64,000 nucleotides of DNA from Chloroflexota bacterium (GTDB lineage: Bacteria; Chloroflexota; Anaerolineae; B4-G1; SLSP01), in NCBI GenBank assembly GCA_019873645.1, contig JAIOAX010000003.1, forward strand, positions 182,876 through 246,875, written 5' to 3'. A program made the position numbers and the translations under genes. A model generated the notes under the pieces. That model did no database searches, was not told the origin of the DNA, and was given only the letters and a program-made list of their open reading frames with translations. Of this stretch, positions 33,856-40,801 are shown piece by piece. The stretch's first letter is position 1. Every line of letters begins with the position of its first letter.

Positions 33856-34284
33856 ATGTCCAAACGTCCATATATTTCCCCACGTTTGCGAAAACAGCTT
33901 GTAGAACGCGCCAGACAACGGTGCAGCTATTGCCGTAGTCCTGAAGCTGGAGGGGTGCCAATGGTCATTGACCATGTCATCCCTTTAGTTGCCGGTGGAA
34001 CAATGGACTTAAACAATTTGACGTTAGCCTGTTATCGCTGCAATGAATTCAAGGGTGGGCGCACCACTGCAATTGATCCCCAAACCGGCGAACCGGTACC
34101 GCTGTTTAATCCATGCCTCCAAGATTGGCATAAGCATTTCTGCTGGAGCGAAGATGGCCTGACGATCATAGGACAAACGGCCATTGGACGCGCTACGCTT
34201 GTCGCTCTGCGTTTGAATGATGAGTGGCTGATCCGCGCCCGTCGCATCTGGCGTACAGCGGGCATCCATCCCCCACTGGAATAA
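33856..34284 (+). CDS. HNH endonuclease
   Basis: 142 residues. The HNH core is complete: CSYCRSPEAGG (first zinc-type Cys pair), DHVIPLVAGGTMDLNNLTLACYRCNEFKG with the catalytic His in DHVIP, the Asn in LNNL and the second CxxC (CYRC). The C-terminal part (FNPCLQDWHKHF, WSEDGLTIIGQTAIGRAT) is found in stand-alone HNH proteins. Start 1 base after the preceding stop. It may be the nuclease of a toxin-antitoxin-like or homing module; no adjacent restriction or phage genes are seen. Confidence 0.85.
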   Translation: MSKRPYISPRLRKQLVERARQRCSYCRSPEAGGVPMVIDHVIPLVAGGTMDLNNLTLACYRCNEFKGGRTTAIDPQTGEPVPLFNPCLQDWHKHFCWSEDGLTIIGQTAIGRATLVALRLNDEWLIRARRIWRTAGIHPPLE

Positions 34285-34386
34285 CATGCTCATACGAGAA
34301 CACACCTTTTTTTAAGGAATGCAATCGAACCTTTAGAAGATTCGCGTAGATCAGCGAAATTAGCGGTTTATTTACGAGGAGGAGTT

Positions 34387-35967
34387 ATGCCATTACAACC
34401 GGTTTTGATCAACGGCGCATGGCGCGCGTCGGATGCGGTGGGCGAATTTGAAGCCGTGAACCCGTCCACGAAGACGCCCTTGCCGGATACCTATCCCGTC
34501 TCGAGCGCGGCGGAGGTCGAAGAAGCGCTCCACGCCGGCTACGAGGCAGCAGTCACGCTACGGACAATGTCGCCGGAAGCAATCGCGCGCTTCCTCGAAG
34601 CCTATGCCGCTGCCATCGAGGCGCGCGCGGATGCCCTGGTGGAACTGGCCTATGCCGAGACCGCGCTGCCCAAATCGCCGCGGCTGCGCGATGTGGAATT
34701 GCCGCGCACCACCGATCAACTGCGGCAGGCGGCGGCGGCGGCCCGCGAGCGTTCCTGGTGTCTGGCAACCATTGACACAAAGCGCAACATCCGCTCGATG
34801 TACGGGCCACTTGGCGGGCCGGTCGTCGTCTTCGGGCCGAACAACTTCCCGTTTGCGTTCGGCTCGGCGTCAGGCGGAGATTTTGCGGCGGCGATTGCGG
34901 CGGGCAATCCGGTCATCGCCAAGGCCAACACCGGCCATCCCGGCACAACCAAACTTTTCGCCGCGGCCGCGTTCGAGGCCCTGCAGGCAACCGGCATGCC
35001 CCCAGCGCTGGTGCAACTGCTTTATCGCGTCAAACCGGACGTCGGCTACCGGCTGGTCAGCCATCCGCTGGTCGGCGCGACGGGGTTCACGGGCAGCCGC
35101 AGCGCGGGCTTGCGTCTCAAAGAAGCCGCGGACAAGGCCGGCAAGCCGATCTACCTGGAAATGTCGAGCATCAACCCGATCTTTGTCCTGCCGGGGGCGC
35201 TGGAAGAACGCTTAGAGGCGGTCGCCGGCGAATTGTTCGCCTCGTGCTCGCTCGGCGTGGGGCAATTCTGCACCAAACCCGGCTTCGTCGTCGTACTGCA
35301 CAACGAGAAAAGCGAGGCGTTCTTTGCGAAAGTGGCCGAACTTTTCCAGAGTCCGCCCGGCGTGCTGTTAGGCGAAGGTGGCGTGCACACCATCGCCGAT
35401 GCGGTGCAAAAGCTGCAAGCAGCCGGCGCGCAGCTCGTCGTTGGGGGGTACGAAGTCGAGGGGCCAGGCTATCGCTACGCGAACACGCTCCTGCGCATCT
35501 CCGGCGACGATTTTCTCAAGCGCCCACACGACCTGCAGATCGAGGCGTTCGGGGTGGTCTCGCTGGTGGTGTTTGCCAAAGACATCGCGCAAATGCAGGC
35601 GATTGCTGCGGCGCTCGAAGGCAACCTCACCGGCTGCCTCTACAGTCACACCGGCGGCGATGACGACGCGCTCTACGAGCAGGTCGCGCCGCTCCTGCGC
35701 ACCAAAGTCGGGCGGCTGCTCAACGACAAGATGCCCACCGGCGTCGCCGTCAGCCCGGCGATGAACCACGGCGGCCCCTACCCCGCGACAGGCCATCCCG
35801 GCTTCACCGCCGTCGGCATCCCTGCTGCGATGCTGCGCTTCGGCGCGCTGCACTGCTACGACAACGTCCGGCAACATCGCCTCCCGCCGGAATTGCAGGA
35901 CAAGAATCCAACGGGGACGATGTGGCGGTTGATTGACGGGGTGTGGACGCAGAAGGATGTGGCGTGA
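34387..35967 (+). CDS. 2-oxoglutarate semialdehyde (2,5-dioxovalerate) dehydrogenase
   Basis: 526 residues, aldehyde dehydrogenase superfamily, GAGGAG before the ATG. The KGSADH-type nucleotide-binding region is clear (GPLGGPVVVFGPNNFPFAF, GGDFAAAIAAGNPVIAKANT). The catalytic Cys is C295 in GQFCTKPG and the general-base Glu is E258 in YLEMSSINP. It oxidises 2-oxoglutarate semialdehyde to 2-oxoglutarate, the final step of Weimberg-type pentose use, after the dehydratase at 32562. The stop codon TGA is the first element of a 7-bp tandem repeat. Confidence 0.9.
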   Translation: MPLQPVLINGAWRASDAVGEFEAVNPSTKTPLPDTYPVSSAAEVEEALHAGYEAAVTLRTMSPEAIARFLEAYAAAIEARADALVELAYAETALPKSPRLRDVELPRTTDQLRQAAAAARERSWCLATIDTKRNIRSMYGPLGGPVVVFGPNNFPFAFGSASGGDFAAAIAAGNPVIAKANTGHPGTTKLFAAAAFEALQATGMPPALVQLLYRVKPDVGYRLVSHPLVGATGFTGSRSAGLRLKEAADKAGKPIYLEMSSINPIFVLPGALEERLEAVAGELFASCSLGVGQFCTKPGFVVVLHNEKSEAFFAKVAELFQSPPGVLLGEGGVHTIADAVQKLQAAGAQLVVGGYEVEGPGYRYANTLLRISGDDFLKRPHDLQIEAFGVVSLVVFAKDIAQMQAIAAALEGNLTGCLYSHTGGDDDALYEQVAPLLRTKVGRLLNDKMPTGVAVSPAMNHGGPYPATGHPGFTAVGIPAAMLRFGALHCYDNVRQHRLPPELQDKNPTGTMWRLIDGVWTQKDVA

Positions 35968-36016
35968 AACGTGAAACGTGAAACATGAAACGTGAAACGT
36001 AAAACGTAAAACGTAA
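35964..36016 (+). repeat. gtgaaac heptamer array starting at the dehydrogenase stop
   Basis: Seven full 7-bp units, 35964-36012: gtgaaac x3, atgaaac, gtgaaac, gtaaaac x2, then gtaa. The TGA stop (35965-35967) is inside unit 1. Units contain TGA or TAA, so stops appear in all forward frames. Confidence 0.9.
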
Positions 36017-36049
36017 GGCCACCAATCACACGGTACATTTCAACAATCT

Positions 36050-36502
36050 ATGGATATACGGATTCGGGATGCACACCCCAATGAATTACCGGCGCTGCTG
36101 AAACTATACGAGCATCTGCACGCCGAAGATGAGACGCTGCCGGATGCAGAGATCGTCGCGCAGGTGTGGGACGAGCTGTGCGCCGATCCAAAGTTGCACT
36201 GCCTCATCGCTACGGTGGACGATACGCCGGTCGCATCGTGCATTCTGGCGGTCATCCCCAACCTGACGCGCGGTGCGCGGCCTTACGGGTTGATCGAGAA
36301 CGTCGTCACCCACCCGGATTATCGCCGTCAGGGCATCGGCACGGCGCTGTTGCGTCACGCACTGGCGCTCGCGTGGGAGCACAGGTGCTACAAAGTGATG
36401 TTGCTCACCGGGCGCAAGGATGAGGGCGTGCTGCGCTTCTACGACAAGGCCGGTTTCCGGCAGGGTGTGAAGACCGGATTCATCGCTTACCCGAACAAGT
36501 GA
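36050..36502 (+). CDS. GNAT acetyltransferase
   Basis: 150 residues, complete GNAT fold: MDIRIRDAHPNELPALLKLYEHLH at the N-terminus, the acetyl-CoA pyrophosphate loop DYRRQGIGTALLRHAL at about residues 89-104 and the C-terminal FYDKAGFRQG. The substrate is unknown. No obvious Shine-Dalgarno sequence precedes the ATG; the gene follows the heptamer array and may be read from the dehydrogenase transcript. Confidence 0.88.
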   Translation: MDIRIRDAHPNELPALLKLYEHLHAEDETLPDAEIVAQVWDELCADPKLHCLIATVDDTPVASCILAVIPNLTRGARPYGLIENVVTHPDYRRQGIGTALLRHALALAWEHRCYKVMLLTGRKDEGVLRFYDKAGFRQGVKTGFIAYPNK

Positions 36503-36578
36503 ATAAAAATATCACCACAGTCAACATGTTCCTGCGGCCCACTATGAGGGGTGAAAATACTACACCTACGGCAGCGAC

Positions 36579-36612
36579 AGACCTGACAGGTCTTTTGAGA
36601 CCTGTCAGGTCT
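36579..36612. terminator. Double palindrome agacctgacaggtct / agacctgtcaggtct
   Basis: Two 15-bp arms (36579-36593, 36598-36612) are perfect inverted copies around tttg, and each arm is itself nearly palindromic. Further on, 36640-36710 holds agaca/ctccgtggtta words of another dispersed repeat. The 218-base gap contains no gene. Confidence 0.75.
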
Positions 36613-36720
36613 ATACGAGCCGACCTATTTTCAGACCAGAGATACGTAGGACACAGAGATTTTTTCACTATAGCGCCGCGTGTTCTGGGTCTCCGTGGTT
36701 AGCCCTGAAGGAGCTTTGTT

Positions 36721-37542
36721 ATGATTCTCGACGGACACATTCACATTGATAGCGGCCCGGAAGAACGGGGGGATTTTGCGCGGCAGCTACGTGAGGCAGG
36801 CGTGGACGGGGGTATTCTGCTTTCGCCCGCGCCGGCATGTTTCGCAGGAGCAATCCACACAGCCTCGCCGCAGGAACGGCTGGAGAAGGTGTTGTTCTGG
36901 TGCGAAGCGGGGCCAAACCTGTATCCTTTTTACTGGATTGACCCGACGGAAACGGACGCGCTAAAGCAGGTAGACCTAGCCGTGAGCAAGGGCATCGCCG
37001 GATTCAAGGTGATCTGCTCCACCCACGATCCCGGCGATCCACGCGCGCTACGCACGTACCAGGCCATCGCCGAGGCCGGGCGGCCCATCCTTTTCCACTC
37101 CGGCATCCTGTGGGACGGCAAACCGTCGTCGCCGCACAACCGCCCCGCCAACTTCGAGGCGCTGCTGGACGTGAAGGGCCTGCGCTTCGCGCTGGCGCAC
37201 ATCTCCTGGCCCTGGACCGACGAGTGCATCGCCGTCTATGGGAAATTTCAGGCCGCCCTGCACCAACGGGACGATCTCGGCGTCGAAATGTTCATTGACA
37301 CCACGCCCGGCACGCCCCCCATTTACCGCCGCGACGCGCTGACCCGGCTCTTCACCGTGGGCTACGATGTAAGCTGCAATGTCTTCTTCGGCAGCGACAA
37401 CCACGCCAACGATTACAACGCCGCCTACGTCCACGAATGGATCGAGCGCGACCGCGCTATCCTCGCGGAGATTGGTGTGGAGGAGGCAACCGTGGCTAAC
37501 GTCTTCGGGGAAAATCTCAAACGATTTGTAAACGCGTCATAA
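36721..37542 (+). CDS. Amidohydrolase-family (TIM-barrel metal hydrolase) protein
   Basis: 273 residues. The N-terminal DGHIHID supplies the two metal-binding His. FHSG, the later His in LAHISWPW and the Asp in FFGSDNHAND complete the set expected of PF04909-type amidohydrolases. GGAGC lies 7 bases before the ATG. Members act as hydrolases or decarboxylases on small cyclic or carboxylated molecules; the substrate cannot be read from sequence. Confidence 0.82.
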   Translation: MILDGHIHIDSGPEERGDFARQLREAGVDGGILLSPAPACFAGAIHTASPQERLEKVLFWCEAGPNLYPFYWIDPTETDALKQVDLAVSKGIAGFKVICSTHDPGDPRALRTYQAIAEAGRPILFHSGILWDGKPSSPHNRPANFEALLDVKGLRFALAHISWPWTDECIAVYGKFQAALHQRDDLGVEMFIDTTPGTPPIYRRDALTRLFTVGYDVSCNVFFGSDNHANDYNAAYVHEWIERDRAILAEIGVEEATVANVFGENLKRFVNAS

Positions 37543-37553
37543 GAGCGCTGCTC

Positions 37554-37604
37554 TTGACAAAAGCAATATTGTACATACTATGTAATTACAACAAAGGACA
37601 ATAT
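37554..37604 (+). promoter_or_regulatory. mazEF promoter and inverted-repeat operator
   Basis: TTGACA (37554-37559) and TACTAT (37576-37581), 16-bp spacer. ATATTGT (37566-37572) and ACAATAT (37598-37604) form an inverted repeat flanking the -10, fitting repression by MazE-MazF. Confidence 0.7.
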
Positions 37605-37651
37605 GCGCAAGAAGGGCATAAATCCGTCATGGCGTTTTGGGGAGGCGTATG

Positions 37652-37936
37652 ATGGCGACTGTATTCAAGACCCGTGTTATCAAGATCGGGAATTCTCAGG
37701 GCATTCGGATCCCTAAACCGTTGCTCAATCAGACTCGTCTGGATGAGACAAAAGAGGTCACGCTAGAAGTGCAGGCTGACGACACAGGCACACATCTCAT
37801 CGTGCGCCCCGTGCGTCATCCGCGTGCCGGGTGGGATGCAGCGTTTCAGGCTATGGCGGCCCACGGGGATGCTGAGTGGCTTGACGGCGAATTGGTAAGC
37901 ACATCAACATGGGATGAGGAAGAGTGGGAATGGTAG
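37652..37936 (+). CDS. mazE: MazE-type antitoxin (SpoVT/AbrB fold)
   Basis: 94 residues from the second of two adjacent ATGs (37649, 37652), 6 bases after GGGGAGG. The N-terminal swapped-hairpin DNA-binding motif is typical (TRVIKIGNSQGIRIPKPLL). The acidic C-terminus (STWDEEEWEW) would bind the toxin. It overlaps mazF by 7 bases and has its own promoter with an operator-like inverted repeat. It neutralises MazF and represses the operon. Confidence 0.9.
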   Translation: MATVFKTRVIKIGNSQGIRIPKPLLNQTRLDETKEVTLEVQADDTGTHLIVRPVRHPRAGWDAAFQAMAAHGDAEWLDGELVSTSTWDEEEWEW

Positions 37937-38253
37937 TTCAACGCTTCGACGTTTACCTGGTCAATCTCGACCCCACAATTGGCAGTGAGATTCAGAAAAC
38001 CCGACCCGGCGTCGTCATCTCACCTGATGAAATGAATCGTTGGCTCAAAACCGTAATTATCGCTCCAATGACACCGCAAAGTCGCCCTTACCCCAGTCGC
38101 GTGCCGTGTCAATTTCAGGAAAAGGAAGGCCAGGTCGCCTTGGATCAAATTCGCGCTGTGGATAAATCCAGATTGGTGCGCAAGCTAGGCCGCTTGCCGG
38201 AAGAGACGCAAACCTGTATCCTCGCAGTGTTGGCCGACATGTTTGCTCCATAA
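37930..38253 (+). CDS. mazF: MazF-type mRNA endoribonuclease toxin
   Basis: 107 residues from the ATG at 37930, preceded by GAGGAAGAG inside mazE. The PemK/MazF fold is clear: RFDVYLVNLDPTIGSEIQKTRPGVVIS, the conserved Arg of TRPG, VIIAPMTPQ, and the C-terminal LDQIRAVDKSRLVRKLG. It cleaves mRNA at short sequence-specific sites when MazE is degraded. No damage to key residues is seen. Confidence 0.92.
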   Translation: MVVQRFDVYLVNLDPTIGSEIQKTRPGVVISPDEMNRWLKTVIIAPMTPQSRPYPSRVPCQFQEKEGQVALDQIRAVDKSRLVRKLGRLPEETQTCILAVLADMFAP

Positions 38254-38274
38254 TGTCACTTCAATACCCATCAC

Positions 38275-38367
38275 CCTTGCGAAGGTTACGAGCGAGACTG
38301 CGGGACGTGGTGGCGTCGCCATCTAAGCGTGCTTTTTCTGCCGATATCCGCACAAACCTTCGCAAGG
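38275..38367. repeat. 13-bp perfect inverted repeat after mazF
   Basis: ccttgcgaaggtt (38275-38287) and aaccttcgcaagg (38355-38367), 67 bases apart. Each arm contains the smaller palindrome ccttgcgaagg. Confidence 0.8.
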
Positions 38368-38375
38368 CTTACCAG

Positions 38376-38433
38376 CCTGAATTTTCCTCTGCGTTCTTTG
38401 CATCCCTGCGGTGAATTGGACTTTTTCAGGAGA
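38376..38433. repeat. 58-bp dispersed intergenic repeat, copy A
   Basis: About 88% identical to the complement of 43753-43813 (core gcgttctttgc...ctgcggtgaatt). It carries the CAGGAG that serves as ribosome binding site of the next gene. Confidence 0.8.
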
Positions 38434-38441
38434 GTCAAAGG

Positions 38442-39482
38442 ATGCCGCATCATATACCTGAATCTTGCAATTTCTACGAGACGCTCGCCCGGCTACGCCA
38501 CAACACGGGCGTCGTTATCCCCGTCTACCTGCCACAAGGCGCAGACAGCCACGACGCAGTCCTGCTCGAAGAAACTGTCGCCGCGTACTGCGCGCAAGTG
38601 GCCGATCCCGCCGTCTTATGCCTGAGCGTGGATGGCGTGGACTGCGGTGCAGACGTGGCGCAGCGGCTGTCCACCGAATACGGCGTGTCGCTGTGCGTGG
38701 TGGAGGAGAATCGCGGCAAGTTGTGGGGCGCGCTCCACGGCGTGCGGATGCTGCTCGACAATGACAGGCTGGATTACATCGCCGTGGTAGATCAAGACGG
38801 CGATCACTTCGCCAACGAGCTGCTCAACTTCGTGCGCGCCGCCGAGCACATCCGCGCCCAGACTGGCGACGCGCGGGTGATGGTGCTGGGGCGCCGCATC
38901 TCCTTACACCGCCCGATGGGGTTCCTGCGCGGCGAGCTGGAAGCGCTGGCGAATTATGTGCTGCTCGATGCGCTGCATTATCATGCGGCTACGACCGGCG
39001 TTCCATTGCGTTTGGAATATGCCACGCTGTTCGACGCCGCGCCGGATTTCCAATCGGGGTATAAGCTGTTCAGCCGGACGACGGCGCAAGCCGTTTTCGA
39101 CGCCGCACCGCGCCAATGTGGCGTTTCCAATGTCGCTTACTACCGCCACGCCTGCGAGACGGTGATGGCGATTGAGGCGTTAGAAAGCGGTGCGCATCTG
39201 GGCGTGGTCAACCGCAGCACGTTCAACGAGCAGCCGGTCACACACTTCGGCAAGCTCAATCAGGCGCGCGCCACGGCGGATATGATCATCTGGGGTTGCA
39301 AACGGCTCGACGTCCCCCACCCCTTCGTCGCCCAATGGCTGGCGAATCACGCGCCGCGCCTGCTGCTCAACACCGTTGTTCCCCAGGGGAAAGAGGAAAT
39401 CGAACAGGTGTGGCAACTGGTCAACGCCGCTTTTGAGGCGCAGGACACGGGCGCGGCTGGACTACAGCCGTTATTCGTGTAA
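38442..39482 (+). CDS. Glycosyltransferase family 2-like protein
   Basis: 346 residues, GT-A fold. VVIPVYLPQG at the start, VVEENRGKLWGALHG and the metal/nucleotide-binding DQDGDHFANE (DxD-like, about residues 113-122) are in the expected order. The later part (RRISLHRPMGFLRGELEALANY; FQSGYKLFSR) is family-like but less conserved. It is likely to move a sugar from a nucleotide donor; acceptor and product are unknown. The ribosome binding site comes from a dispersed repeat. It ends 9 bases before the MFS gene and is probably in one operon with it. Confidence 0.78.
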   Translation: MPHHIPESCNFYETLARLRHNTGVVIPVYLPQGADSHDAVLLEETVAAYCAQVADPAVLCLSVDGVDCGADVAQRLSTEYGVSLCVVEENRGKLWGALHGVRMLLDNDRLDYIAVVDQDGDHFANELLNFVRAAEHIRAQTGDARVMVLGRRISLHRPMGFLRGELEALANYVLLDALHYHAATTGVPLRLEYATLFDAAPDFQSGYKLFSRTTAQAVFDAAPRQCGVSNVAYYRHACETVMAIEALESGAHLGVVNRSTFNEQPVTHFGKLNQARATADMIIWGCKRLDVPHPFVAQWLANHAPRLLLNTVVPQGKEEIEQVWQLVNAAFEAQDTGAAGLQPLFV

Positions 39483-39491
39483 CATTAAGGT

Positions 39492-40772
39492 ATGCGTATA
39501 CATTTTCTTAATCAAATCAATGTCTTCAGTATCCCACCGGGGCTGACCCCTACACAGCGCCGGAATTTCTTTTATACGCAAATGGACGCGCTCGGTGTGG
39601 GGTTGGTCAGCGGCGCGGCGCCCTTCCTGGCCGTGTTCTTGACGCGGCTTGGCGGAACCAATTTCCAGGTCGGGTTATTGAGCGCCATGCCAGGCTTTAC
39701 CGGGCTATTCCTGGGATTGTTCATCGGGCGTTTCCTGCAAACCCGCGCCAATATCGTGCCGTGGTACAGTCGGGTGCGCTTGATCGTCTTCTCGGCATAC
39801 ACCCTCACAGGCGCGATCGCGCTCATCCTGCCGCAGAAAGCCGCGGTCATCGCTATGCTCGTGATCTGGGCGCTGGCAAGCGTGCCGCAGGCGATCCTCA
39901 GCGTCGCCTTTACGGTGGTGATGAATGCCATCGCCGGGCCGGAAGGACGTTATACCCTGATGAGCCGTCGCTGGTCCATCCTGGGATTAACTTCGGCGGT
40001 CATGACCATGGTGGCCGGGCAAATTCTCGACCGACTGCCCTTCCCCACCAACTATGCCGTGGTCTTCATTCTTTTTTCATTGGGTGGGCTGGTAAGCTTC
40101 CGTTACTCCAGCCGCATGCAGGTACCCCCGCTCAATACCGCCGCCATAGGCGACCGAACGCCCCTGCTTCAGCAGCTCAAACATGATATGCGCCTGGTGT
40201 TCACCCACCGGCCTTTCATCGCCGTATCCACCAAACGGCTGATCTACATCCTCGGTACGCACCTCGTCGCACCGCTGTTTACCCTCTACTACGTGCGCAT
40301 CGTAAAAGCCAGCGACGCCTGGATCAGCACCATCGTCACGATGCAAAGCTTTGTCTTATTGATCGGCTATTCATTTTGGACACAGCAACACCGCAAACGC
40401 GGGTCACGTTTCATCTTGTTGAGCACCACACTGGCCCTGTCGCTTTATCCGGCGTTGACGGCTATCACGCGACTGCCGTGGTTGCTGGCGATCTACGCGG
40501 GCATCTCCGGTATCTTTTTAGCGGGGTTGAACCTGGTGTTTTTCGACGAGTTGATGAAGACCGTGCCTCCAGAATACAGCGCTACCTTCATCTCGGTGGA
40601 TCAAAGCGCACAGAACGCGCTGGCGATGACCGCGCCGCTGATGAGTACCAGCCTGGCGAACCTGATCGGCATTCCGGCGGCGTTGGGCGTCGGCGCCGGT
40701 GTACGGCTCATCGCTTTTTTGATGTTCTGGCGTGGCAGGGAAAGCAAACCGGCCGTAACGAGTAACCAGTAA
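39492..40772 (+). CDS. Major facilitator superfamily transporter
   Basis: 426 residues, about twelve transmembrane helices; LGLFIGRFLQTRANIVPWYSR corresponds to the loop 2-3 region. This subgroup (GLTPTQRRNFFYTQMDALGVGLVSGAAPFLAVF) looks Chloroflexi-specific and of unknown substrate. It is close behind the glycosyltransferase gene. The final residues VTSNQ and the stop are made by an aaccagt heptamer repeat; an unrelated membrane protein ending at 57478 has the same VTSNQ tail for the same reason. Confidence 0.82.
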   Translation: MRIHFLNQINVFSIPPGLTPTQRRNFFYTQMDALGVGLVSGAAPFLAVFLTRLGGTNFQVGLLSAMPGFTGLFLGLFIGRFLQTRANIVPWYSRVRLIVFSAYTLTGAIALILPQKAAVIAMLVIWALASVPQAILSVAFTVVMNAIAGPEGRYTLMSRRWSILGLTSAVMTMVAGQILDRLPFPTNYAVVFILFSLGGLVSFRYSSRMQVPPLNTAAIGDRTPLLQQLKHDMRLVFTHRPFIAVSTKRLIYILGTHLVAPLFTLYYVRIVKASDAWISTIVTMQSFVLLIGYSFWTQQHRKRGSRFILLSTTLALSLYPALTAITRLPWLLAIYAGISGIFLAGLNLVFFDELMKTVPPEYSATFISVDQSAQNALAMTAPLMSTSLANLIGIPAALGVGAGVRLIAFLMFWRGRESKPAVTSNQ

Positions 40773-40777
40773 CCAGT
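40764..40777 (+). repeat. aaccagt heptamer pair spanning the MFS stop
   Basis: aaccagt at 40764-40770 and 40771-40777; the stop TAA (40770-40772) is at the junction. Same word as the arrays at 52664 and 57463. Confidence 0.75.
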
Positions 40778-40801
40778 CACCATTTCGAGGGGAGAAACAA
40801 G

